Source: Eucalyptus grandis
Taxonomy: Eukaryota; Streptophyta; Magnoliopsida; Myrtales; Myrtaceae
DNA length: 64,000 nucleotides
NCBI RefSeq assembly: GCF_016545825.1
Contig: NC_052619.1
Span: 30,481,803-30,545,802, forward strand
Direction: 5' to 3'
Each line of letters starts with the position of its first letter. Position 1 is the first letter of the stretch. The translations under genes were made by a program, and so were the position numbers. The notes beneath the pieces are model-generated. The model did no database searches, had not been told where the DNA came from, and saw only the letters and a list, made by a program, of their open reading frames with translations. Positions 35,932 through 45,855 of the stretch are shown piece by piece.

Positions 35932-37083
35932 CTAAACATTCAAATATCTAAATAACTTTGTCACAAGAGCTGGATAAGGAAGTTGACCCTTGTCCTTCAC
36001 CATTACTCTATACATGTGGAATATAATAGTGTGAGGAAGAGAAAACTTTTTCCTAGCATTGATGGCATACATCAAATTTGCCTCTGAGTTTGAAACATCA
36101 GTTTTTGAAGTAGACTTTGGTCTGAGGCAATTAATCACAATCTTGTGAAGCAGAATGTTAAACGCACGCATCCTTGAGTAGGAAATCCTTCCCTCTGTCC
36201 TTCTATCCTTAACAAGTTCCAATGTAGCACGAGCAATAGACACATTGATAGGTTGATATCTCCTTATTTCAACCCCAATCACATCAGCCAACATATCTAC
36301 ATCCACCACATAATCCTGATCTCGGACAATAAAAGAGAATCTATTCGCATCCAGGAAACTGAGATTCGAATAGAAGTATGCAGTGAGTTCAACATAAGCT
36401 TCTATAGATTCAGAACAGAACTGTTCAAGTTGAAGAAGACTGAATTTTTCCCTCAAATTGACATTCACTGAGTTAAGGAAATCAAAATCTACACTTCTAG
36501 GGTTTATCACCCCACGCTTCAACAACTTAGAGTAAAGATGCTTGTGATCTTCCGATCGAAACAAGTCGGTCCTTTTTCCCTGAATTTTTGCCGCAACACT
36601 CATTCTCGGTTGAAACTGACTATACAACTTGTCATCATCATTCCCATCTGGCTTATTCAGCCCTCTAACACGCCGATCACTTGGGATATTAGCAAGGGTT
36701 TCTTCTGCCGACCCCGCAGGGGCAATTCCCAAACGTTCCATATTTCGTAAGAAGATGTACTCATTACCATACCATTTGTCCTTAAGAAACTCATCGATGT
36801 AGTTCAATGGAGTACCGCTCCTCTTTAGAGCACGATAAAGCTTATAAGTAAAATAGGGCTTATGAATTCTTACAGGTTCTACGCCTTCGATGATTTCTTC
36901 ATTTTCTTGATGAGCAACATCCTGTGGACTAGATGGAGGAGATGGACGCTGCTGAGAATGTTGTGGGCTCTGCTGCTGACTAGGAGACTCTTCTTCCTCG
37001 GTGAGATCAAAGTGCGTAGGCCCCTCACACATTTGCTGCGGTCCCCTGTTTGCGATCCTCAAAGACTTCTTTTGAGACGACAT
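35932..37083 (-). CDS. env-position ORF of copia element 2, 383 aa, open
   Basis: This is the longest undamaged frame in the element. It starts with ATG at 37083 and lies after pol and before the 3' LTR, where SIRE-type elements carry an extra gene. The N-terminus (about 1-60) is Ser/Pro/Gln-rich and probably disordered. The middle (about 75-330) is a folded-looking domain with segments such as EFLKDKWYGNEYIFLRN and VELTAYFYSNLSF, resembling the 'putative plant transposon protein' class rather than any viral envelope. No signal peptide or transmembrane segment is visible, so calling it an envelope protein is not supported. The frame ends in a TAG beyond which related sequence continues. Function unknown. 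Confidence 0.7.
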   Translation of the reverse strand: MSSQKKSLRIANRGPQQMCEGPTHFDLTEEEESPSQQQSPQHSQQRPSPPSSPQDVAHQENEEIIEGVEPVRIHKPYFTYKLYRALKRSGTPLNYIDEFLKDKWYGNEYIFLRNMERLGIAPAGSAEETLANIPSDRRVRGLNKPDGNDDDKLYSQFQPRMSVAAKIQGKRTDLFRSEDHKHLYSKLLKRGVINPRSVDFDFLNSVNVNLREKFSLLQLEQFCSESIEAYVELTAYFYSNLSFLDANRFSFIVRDQDYVVDVDMLADVIGVEIRRYQPINVSIARATLELVKDRRTEGRISYSRMRAFNILLHKIVINCLRPKSTSKTDVSNSEANLMYAINARKKFSLPHTIIFHMYRVMVKDKGQLPYPALVTKLFRYLNV

Positions 37084-37559
37084 CTTTCACAGTCTTTGAA
37101 AGATTCCAAACTTGACTTTCCCAAGAAAGATGACAACTTTTCGAATATTAAACAAGAGAAGAAGACAGGAGTGGAAGATCGATGCTTTTTAGGGTTTTTG
37201 GAGTAAAACGAAGAGGAACAGACAATATATAAGTCAGTCGAAGAGAGGCATACAAAACGTCGTAATGGAAAGTAAAAAGATGCCCTTTTAAAAATAACTA
37301 CCATTTTCAAAAGAAAAAGATAACTGCCATTTTAAAAAAATTAACTCCTTTTTGAAAAAGAAAGATTGCGATAATCACAGAATAATAGCAAAAAATCAAT
37401 TATGGATAGATGATCGTACCTTTTCGAGATTTAATCTGAGAGAGAATAAAATAACTTACAGTAAAAAATCTTGTTTGTTTGAGTCTGAGAGTCTCTAGAC
37501 TTTAACTTCTTCAAACCTCAAGATGTTGAGTTTGGAACGAATAACTTCAAATTGATTTT

Positions 37560-40500
37560 TCTCCAAAGGCTTTGTAAATATATCCGCCAGTTGGTTCTTT
37601 GAGTCAACAAACTAAATCGAAACTTCTCCATTTTGAACATGATCTCTAATGAAGTGATGTCGAATCTCTATATGCTTTGCTCTTGAGTGAAGAATTGGAT
37701 TTTTGGTGAGATTGATTTGGTGTTGTCACGCTAATCTTCGTGCATGAATCTTCAATTCCCAAGTCTCTTAGCTGTTGTTTTATCCACATAATTTGTGAAC
37801 AACAACTTCCAAGAGCTACATACTCTGCTTCTGCTGTAGAAAGAGCTATTGTATTTTGCTTCCTTGAAAACCAAGACACCGTCCTGCTTCCAAGTAGTTG
37901 ACAGTACCCGAGGTGCTCTTTCTATCAACTCTGCAAACAGCTAGATCTACGTCTGAGTATCCAAGAAGAGTAAAGTCTCCATTTTTAGGATACCAAAGAC
38001 CAAGACTTGAAGTTGATGCAATGTATTTGATAATACGCTTTGCAGCACTTAGATGAGATTCTTTAGGGTCTGCTTGAAATCTAGCACAAATGCAAACACT
38101 AAACAAAATGTCAGGTCTAGACATAGTAAGATAAAGAAGTGAAAGAACCAATGATACTCCTGTATAGCTTCTAGTCAACTTTCTTTCCTCCTTCATCTTT
38201 GTCTATCTTTAAAGAGCTTGACATTGGTATATCAGTCTTTTTGCAATTTTCCAGTCCAAACTTTTTGACAAGATCATTAACATATTTTTCTTGATGAATA
38301 AAAGTCCCTTCCTTCAATTATTTCACTTGAAGTCCAAGAAAGAAGGTTAGTTCACCCATCATGCTCATTTCAAATTCATCCGGCATAGACTTAGAGAATT
38401 TCTTGCACAAACTTTCATTAGAGGATCCAAAAATAATATCATCAACATATATTTGAACAAGCAGAAAACTTTTGTTTTCTCTTTTGATAAATAGAGTAGT
38501 GTCTACTTTACCTTTTACAAAGCCGTTTTGAATTAAAAACTTACTCAGCCTATCGTACCAAGCTCGAGGTGCTTGCTTTAAACCATATAAGGCCTTTTTC
38601 AGTCTACATACTAAGTTTGGTTTCTTGGGTCTTCAAACCCAGGTGGTTGTTCCACATAGACTTCCTTATGGATAAATCCATTCTTGAAAACACTTTTGAC
38701 GTCCATTTGGAATAACCTGAAATTCTTATAATAAGCAAAAGCAAGTAATAATCGAATTGCTTCTAACCTTGCTACTGGTACGTAAATCTCGTCATAGTCT
38801 ATCCCTTCTTCTTGCATATATCCCTTGGCCACGAGTCTTATTTTGTTTCTTACGACCTTTCCTTTCTCGTCCATCTTGTTTCTGAAAACCCATTTAGCTC
38901 CAATAATAGATTTATCTTTCGGTTTAGGAGTTAACTCCCAGACATCATTAATGCTGAATTGCCTGAGTTCTTCTTGCATAGCTTCAATCCAGCTTTCATC
39001 AGATAAAGCTTCTTATATGTTTTTGGGTTCTATTTCAGAAATAAGAGCCACAGCACTAGACTCTTCGCGCCTTTTAGATCTTGTGCGAATTCCTTCATTA
39101 ATGTCGCCAATAATGAGATCTTTGGGATGACTGAACTTATGCTTCCAGTTACTGGTTGGTTTGTCGGATTGATGATCACCTCCTTCATTTGAATCTTCAA
39201 TAATCACTTGTTGCTGGTATTTCAAAGTCTGAGCTGCTTCTTGAGATTTAGACTTTGTAGAGTCTGGAGCAGGTTCAAATTCTTCAAGATGAGTTTGTAT
39301 AGATTCATTTTGCATAGAATCTTGGAATTTGACATTCATTGATTCCTCCATAGATTTAGTCTTCTTGTTGTAGACTCTGTAGACTTTGCTTGAGATTGAA
39401 TATCCAAGGAAGATGCCTTCATCTGATTTTTATTCAAACTTGCCAACTCGATCATTTGAATTTTTCAATATAAAGCATTTGCATCCAAACACATGAAAAT
39501 ATGAAACAATATGCTTCTTTTCTTTGAATAACTCATAGGGTTTTTTTTTTTTCCAGAATAGGCCTTAGAAAAACTCTATTAATGATATAACATGCTGTAG
39601 AAACTGCTTCAGCCCAAAATCGTGAAGAGATGTTACTTTCAATTAAAAGAGTTTTAGCCATTTCTTGAAGCGACCTATTCTTTCTTTCCACAACTCTGTT
39701 TTGCTCTGGAGTATATGGAGAGGAGAACACATGCTGAAAACTAGATTCATCACAAAATTTTGTAAAATCTTGATTTTCAAATTCACCTCTATGGTCTGTT
39801 CTTATACTTGAAATAACATACCATTTTTCATTTTGAACATTTTTAGCAAACTTTTCAAAGTAAGAGAAGGTTTTAGACTTACTTGCTAGGAAATATACCC
39901 AAGTAAATCGTGAGTAGTCATCCACAATTACTAGGCAATATTTCTTACCTCCAATGCTCTGAGTTCTGGTTGGTCCAAAGAGATCCATTTGCAGAAGCTG
40001 TAGTACACGATTAGTGGAAACTTGATTTATTGATTTAAAGGAATTTCTTACCTGCTTTCCCAATATGCATGGTGTACATAGATTAGACTTTTGGTATGAT
40101 AGATTGGGTAGACCACGAACAAGCTTCTTTGCTGAAATTTTGGCTATCTGCTTCATATTGATGTGCCCAAGCTTTCTGTGCCATAAGTTCGCTTCGTCTT
40201 GAATTGAGATTAGACATTGCGATTAATCTGGTTTCACATCCAAGAGGTAGATATTTCCATGTCTTCGACCCATGAATGACTGAGTAGAATCTTTACTAGT
40301 TCATGAACATATTCCCTCTTGAAAGTTGATTTTGAAACTGGTATCACACAGCTGACTGATACTGAGCAGATTGTAGTTGAGTCCTTCCACTAAAGAAACA
40401 TTGCTTATTGTGAGGTTTCCAATCTTTACAGTTTCAAATCCCACAATTTTTCCTTTGTTGTTTCCTTCAGATGAGACTTTTCCACCATTTACTTGAACGA

Positions 40501-40591
40501 GCTTTATGAAGCAATTTGAATCTCCTGTCATATGTCTTGAGCATCCACTATCCAGATACCATTTTACCTTCTTCTTGATAGTAACCTGCAT
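37560..40591 (-). pseudogene. copia element 2 pol (protease, integrase, RT, RNase H), broken
   Basis: Read from right to left: protease with WYLDSGCSRHMTGD (about 40560); a pre-integrase segment; integrase with LQMDLFGPTRT, RTDHRGEFEN and a VVERKNRSLQEMA block (40156-39533), so the D, D and E positions remain; RT with VWELTPKPKDKSIIGAKWVF and FQMDVKSVFKNGF (38979-38611); a broken YVDD region near 38440; and RNase H with SRPDILFSV, KSTSGT and LSTAEAEYVA (38196-37646). Stops and frameshifts separate the pieces, for example at about 40195, 39430, 38620 and 37860. Confidence 0.9.
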
Positions 40592-40604
40592 TTAAAAAAG
40601 AGAC

Positions 40605-42301
40605 TCAAACTTTCTTTGGTACCCATATTTTCTTGGGTCCATTGGTGTTAGTATGATATGTGGTTTTTGCCCAAACTTTCTTAACAAGTTTCCAAACCAT
40701 ATGACATTCTTTTTCAAAATGATCTGCACTATTGCACTTTGAACATCTGAGAGCATTGCGACCTACTGGTTTTACAAAGATCTTTTTAAAATGATTTTTG
40801 TAAGCGTCTCTTGAGGGTCTTTGCTTAATTCTTTCCTTCACTTTAGGAAAATCAATTAAAGGAATAGTTTCCATAGTCATTCCCAAACCAGATTTATTGA
40901 AATAAGGTCTTTGTACTGAAAGAATTTTCTCAAGTTTCTCAGATCCTATAGAAAATCTTTTGGAAACATTTGATATGTCATTTTTTAAAAATGCATTTTC
41001 TTTCGAAAGATTGTCTTCACTTTCTTTAAGAGTAGAAACATTCATGTCTAAACATTTCACCTTTTCTTTCAAAACATTTTCCTGTTGTTTTAGTGTAGTG
41101 TTTTCCTTTTTAAGTTCGGAAATCCTTTTAAAAGAAGTCTTAAGACTAAAACACAACTCATCAATGTATTTAGAAACTTTAATGGAGATTTTAAAGTTAC
41201 TCACCTCAAATTCATTGTCCGAATCTGAGACAGTCTCGGAGTTTGAATCCGAATCCGATTGTGCCATTAGACATATATTGGCATAATCATCATCACTTTC
41301 TTCACACTCGTATCACTCCAGTTTTCGCTTTAAGAGCCTTTCGATACTTTTCAGCTTTTCCTTTCTTCTTCCTCAGAAGAGGATAGTTGGGTCTGATGTG
41401 TCCATTTTTCTTACATTCAAAGCAAACTACATCTTTGTTTGATTCATCATCCTCAATAGACTTAGTCTATTGCTTTTAAAAACTCTGTTTCTTTGGATTG
41501 AATCTTCTTCCTTTTCTGTTCAGCTTTTTGAATCTTCTTATCATGAGAGCAAGCTCCTCATCATCCATATCGTCTTCAGAATCTGTAACATCAGAATCAT
41601 CATTGGATTTTAATGCAATGGATTTCTTATCTTTAAGATCTTCGTCTTTATTGATTCGCTCCACTTCATAAGACTGAAGAGTCCCAACCAACTCATCGAC
41701 AGATAGTGGCATGATTCTTTGTGTCTTTCTTATTGAGGTCTTTATGTGATTCCAATTCTTGGAGAGTCCACGCAGTAGCTTGTTTACTTTCATGGGATCA
41801 GAAATTGGTTGACCTTGATTTTCAAGACCATTCACGATTTCTAAAAACGACTAAACATGTCGTTATAGATTCTCCCGATTTCATTTTGAAGGCTTCATAT
41901 TGATCGAGGAGAATGTTGATTCTGGTCTCTTTCACTCGATCGGTTCCTTCATAGGTAATATGTAATCTATCCCAGACTTCTTTCGCTGAAACACAAGAAG
42001 ATATTCTGTTATATTCAGTAGGTGACAAAGCATAATATAAAGAATAAATTGCTTTTGCATCAAGAGCTTGTCTCTTGATTATCTCTTCCTGAGTCATTTC
42101 ACTAGACTCAACAGCTTGTTTTCCTCTCTCTAAGGCAGGTGCAACTTTAGGAATGATTCCTTTTTCTATAACGTCTCATTCTAGAGGATCCTTTGATCTT
42201 AGGAACGCCTTCATCTTGTTTTTCCATATGTTGTAATCATTTCCATCAAAGTAAGGCGGTTTGGTATTGCTTTCCCCTTCTACCAGCCTTGGAGCTAACA
42301 T
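40605..42301 (-). pseudogene. copia element 2 gag, broken
   Basis: It starts with the ATG at 42299-42301 (MLAPRLVEGESNTK...), followed by a UBN2-type gag domain (YSLYYALSPTEYNRI, VWDRLHITYEGT). Stops occur near 42178 and 41822, and again near 41475. A zinc-knuckle-like stretch lies near 41400-41430, a coiled-coil-like segment spans about 41200-40950, and a second CCHC box (CSKCNSADHFEKEC) lies at about 40745-40705. The open frame 40605-41267 is intact for 220 residues. Confidence 0.85.
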
Positions 42302-42371
42302 ACTAGCTATGGATCTTTAACTCTAAAGTAAAACACTTCAACAAAGTGAGTACACAGACTTTGATACCAAA

Positions 42372-43299
42372 TGAGATAGCTAGTATAAGCACCTAGAAGG
42401 GGGGTGAATAGGTGAAAAATAATTTCTCGAGATAAGAGAACAATACTAAGCAAACAATAGAAAGGAAATTCTCCTTTAGTTAACAAAACGAATTATGATC
42501 AAAGTAAAGCAGAGAGTAGGGAAAAGAAAATTGAACACAAAGTTTATAGTGGTTTGGCTTATTCCAAGCCTACGTCCATTCTTCCGCACTGACAGCCCAT
42601 CGGCTGGATTTCACTATGAACAAAAGAGATGTTACAGCAATGTTCTCCTTTGATTCCACAGTGTAGATACTCTACCACACTTCCTCAAGGTTTCTCACGA
42701 ATATAGACTCTCTTTTGCGTATAAGATTTCGCTTAGTAAATGAATTGACTAAGAACAAAGAGCTTCAGACTTTGGAATTCTTCTATCGTGCACACACTCG
42801 AACAACTGGAACGTCTTCCTTATATACTCCTTTATGCCATCATACCCGTTGGCACTTACCAAAGGAATTCTTCTAACCTTCCCGTTGGACAGAATCAATT
42901 AGGAAGATCATTCGAGCTATTTAAGGAACATGTCGATAGCCCATCAATCCTGCTCGCCCATACAATCAGGATCTCGGTTTCCATAAGTAGAACCTTCCAA
43001 GTATACTTCGCCAATCATCGGATCCTTAATCAATCTTGATTCGAATAAATGATTCCGTTATGTCATATCCAACCAAGAGATCTTCGTCAGTCGATAAGGT
43101 CAAATCCTTAACGAAACATCCAGTCTTGGATAGACCTTCTTCGACAAACTAGAAACTGTCAATGAGAATATACTTTGAGTCTTGAGTCTGGTAGTCCGGA
43201 GGTCTTCAGACTTTAAATAGTAGAGTCTGCAAATCTTCAGACTAGACTGATGGAAACGTTTTGTCAGCTTCAAAACACTTCATGAAGATTTCTCCAACA
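42372..43299 (-). repeat. 5' LTR of copia element 2
   Basis: 928 bases, starting TGAGATAGCTAG and ending TTTCTCCAACA on the plus strand. The minus-strand primer site adjoins at its left side. Confidence 0.94.
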
Positions 43300-43304
43300 C
43301 TCTC

Positions 43305-44040
43305 AAATCCAAAATGAAACCACCGATAATTTTCTTTGTTGTCGTCCCCATATTTAAGGTAACTGAGCTTCCGTTCTTTGCATCCAAAGTGCGCCTCGGT
43401 CGTATTGGGGCTGAGGAGGTTCTTCCTCTTGGCCCACTGAATGAGTATGAAAGGTCTGGAATTTTAATAATCCTGAGATATTTAAGTCTGCTCTAATTAC
43501 ACATCAAAGAAAGACAAAGTTTTCTAATTTCGGCTGTTGTTTGTTAACCTGTAGGGCTGGCTTGGAAAAGGCAAAGCAAGAGTTAGCAGAGAGTATTCAG
43601 AAGGGCGTTTCATTTATTAAGAAGTGAATGAGTTAAAGACGTTTCTTTTCGGAAAGAAAGAGATGGCCTCTCCATGGTTTCCGGTTATTTTCTACTAAGA
43701 ATTGGTTCTTGGGAATAAGTGGTTTAGACCTGGGAAGACATCGAAGTTATTCAGCATAGCTGACTTAGGAAAAAATGGAGGATTTTCTTTTCTTGAATGT
43801 AATGCACTAGAATGGTGATGTGTAATAACGAGGTGGGAAAGCGTTTGTATATTATAGTTCTATGTCCATCTTTCTTGTCTTTGTCTTCGTGTTTGCATCT
43901 TGCGTTTTCGACTTTCTTATGCACCTGCAGTGTTGCCTCCGAGTTGCACTTCATTTGTGCAATGTCGCAATAAGCAAATAAGCGGGAGCCTGTTCTTGGC
44001 ACTAGGCCTGAAGTTTAGGAGATTCAATTGCAGCTTTTTG
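43305..44040 (+). pseudogene. MDH pseudogene copy B, part 2 (exons 8-9 and 3' flank)
   Basis: Exon 8 (43359-43453) and exon 9 (43555-43627) keep the frame and the stop of the gene. The acceptor before exon 8 reads TTTAAG instead of TTTCAG, a weaker site. The 3' flank follows the gene closely up to about 44040. Joined with part 1 across the copia insertion, exons 6-9 would still be open, but without exons 1-5 they have no enzyme function. Confidence 0.9.
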
Positions 44041-44055
44041 TGGCTTTGTACATAA

Positions 44056-44666
44056 GTTCGTTCGTTTCATGGAAAATAATTTCCAGAAAAACGTTTTCCC
44101 GATTTTCCGGCATTCGTTTCATGGAAGATGAATTCCTTGAGGAAAATGTTTTCTATCAAAGGAAAAAAAGTCTTCTAAAGTAGAGGAAAATGTTTTCTAC
44201 TTTTCAAAAGTGGAAAACATTTTCCTCACTTGATCTCTCTTACCTTATCCGTCTATAAATCCTTACTTCCTCCTCTCATTTCTTCTGCTTCTTTTCTTTT
44301 TTAATTCGAATTATTTTTTAATTTTCTTTTTCTTTTTAATTCGAATTATTTTTAATTTCCTTTTTTTTTTTTCTTTTACTTTTTTTTTATCATCTTCTTC
44401 TTTCTTAGCTAGTCGTCGGACCAGGTGAACCTCAAGCTCGTTGATCTCAAATTCATGCTCGTTGATTTGGCGAGCCTCGAGTTTGACGCTTGTGCTTATC
44501 AATTTGGGGAGTGGAAAATATTTTCCTTACTGAATATCGGAAAATATTTTTCGAAACATTTTCATGTTTTAGCAAAACATTAGAAAATATTGTCATTTTC
44601 CTGAAAATTGACTTATGGGAAAATATTTTCCGAAAATGATTCATTTTCCGCGAAACGAACGGACCC
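44056..44666. mobile_element. MITE-like element with terminal inverted repeats
   Basis: The left end GTTCGTTCGTTTCATGGAAA and the reverse complement of the right end (GTCCGTTCGTTTCGCGGAAA) match with few differences. Both sides carry further GGAAAATATTTTCC-type palindromic motifs, and the middle is T-rich. It encodes nothing. Instead of a short target duplication, the element is flanked by a ~65 base direct repeat. Block A has neither the element nor the second repeat. Confidence 0.7.
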
Positions 44667-45060
44667 GTTTTTGGCACTAGGCCTGAAGTTTAGGAGATTC
44701 AATTGCAGCTTTTTGTGCTTTTCATACGTAAGATTTTAAGAGTCACACGAGCAAAGATAGCCATTCTAGAGGCCCTTCTTGGGTGGAAGGCGGAGAGAGT
44801 TAAAATTATCATTTGAACACAAAAAAGCACAAGTTTGAGAATTTTCAATTGGGGATGCCTCTTTGACTGATTCTCTCCCCAATTACCAGCACAATTTCTC
44901 AGACCAAGTTTTACTTACTCGGAGCATTTAAATTTAAAGATCAACCACTTCAAGCTCGAAATAATTATCTAATGAAAGATAATTCAGTTATCAATAATAA
45001 TTTATACCAAATTTTCGATGGATAATGAAAATAGTTTGTATTCATTCATTTTAATATGTG

Positions 45061-45716
45061 ATGTTAGCAATTAATTTTTTTAAAATTTAAAAAATTTATT
45101 TTCTTGAAGTAAGATGATCCTAGTGTTTTTCCACGGGTGTATCAGTCCTTTTCTTTTCCTTTGACTTGTGAAAGTTCGACTAAAATATCTTCCAACTGCA
45201 GAGTACACCCAAGGGGATGACGACTTAGATCCATAAAAATAATGCTGGAAGAGTGCGCCTCCGGTCTTGTCAGATCTTTTCCTGGAAACCGTAACCAACC
45301 TCACTCCATTCCCAAGGCGACACATGTCGTCCAGGAAACTTGAAGCCGCAAGTCGACGTCCTCGATTTCGCAGAAAGAGGCAGATAACCTCGAGACCTTC
45401 CTCTTGAGGTACGGTTCCTTCAGCTCGATCTTGACGATGGAGGACTGAAACGGCGACGAGGGTTGGACTGAGACGGCGGTGGGGCGGTGGTGTTGGTTGG
45501 GTGTTGTAGACGTTGGTGTGGAAGAGAAGAAGAAGAAGAAGAAAACAAAGGGAAAATGAAGATAGGGGAAGAGAGGTGAGACAGACGGGTGACATGAGGT
45601 GAGGGAGGGTGAGCGCTGTGCGAGAGTGGGATTTTCATGCGTTGAAATCCTGTTCCTACCCTATATTTTCATTGTCTCAGAACTCTTCCCACTTTCCATT
45701 TCTGGCTCTCAGGTCT

Positions 45717-45750
<34 letters not shown>

Positions 45751-45855
45751 CTCCGGCGGCGACCTTCTGTCCTTCTCTCCATACCATCGACTCAGTTGCA
45801 GTCTCATCTCGATCGGCCGTTAATCAGCGCACTAGGTGCTCTCTTTACATCAAGA
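45061..45855 (+). promoter_or_regulatory. TNL2 promoter and 5' leader
   Basis: Homologous to 11324-12304. A (TC)14 run at 45721-45748 lies in the leader, longer than in TNL1. About 190 bases present before TNL1 are missing here, so the first coding ATG of TNL1 is lost and translation must start at 45856. The minus-strand frame at 45080-45595 is not treated as a gene. Confidence 0.5.

Larger units (their letters stand above)
33622..43299 (-). mobile_element. copia element 2, SIRE-like, full-length with env-position ORF
   Basis: The two long direct LTRs (33622-34548 and 42372-43299) have ends TG...CA and the target repeat CTCTC on both sides (33617-33621 and 43300-43304). On the minus strand the order is: primer site (TTGGTATCAAAGTC, about 42357-42370, of tRNA-Met type), gag, protease, integrase, RT, RNase H, an extra ORF, and a polypurine tract (AAAAAGGGGGAGAT, about 34549-34562). 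The extra ORF after pol and the LTR length are typical of the SIRE/Maximus lineage of Ty1/copia. The LTRs look about 95% alike by eye. Many stops make it non-autonomous now. It lies in intron 7 of MDH pseudogene B and is absent from block A. Confidence 0.95.
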
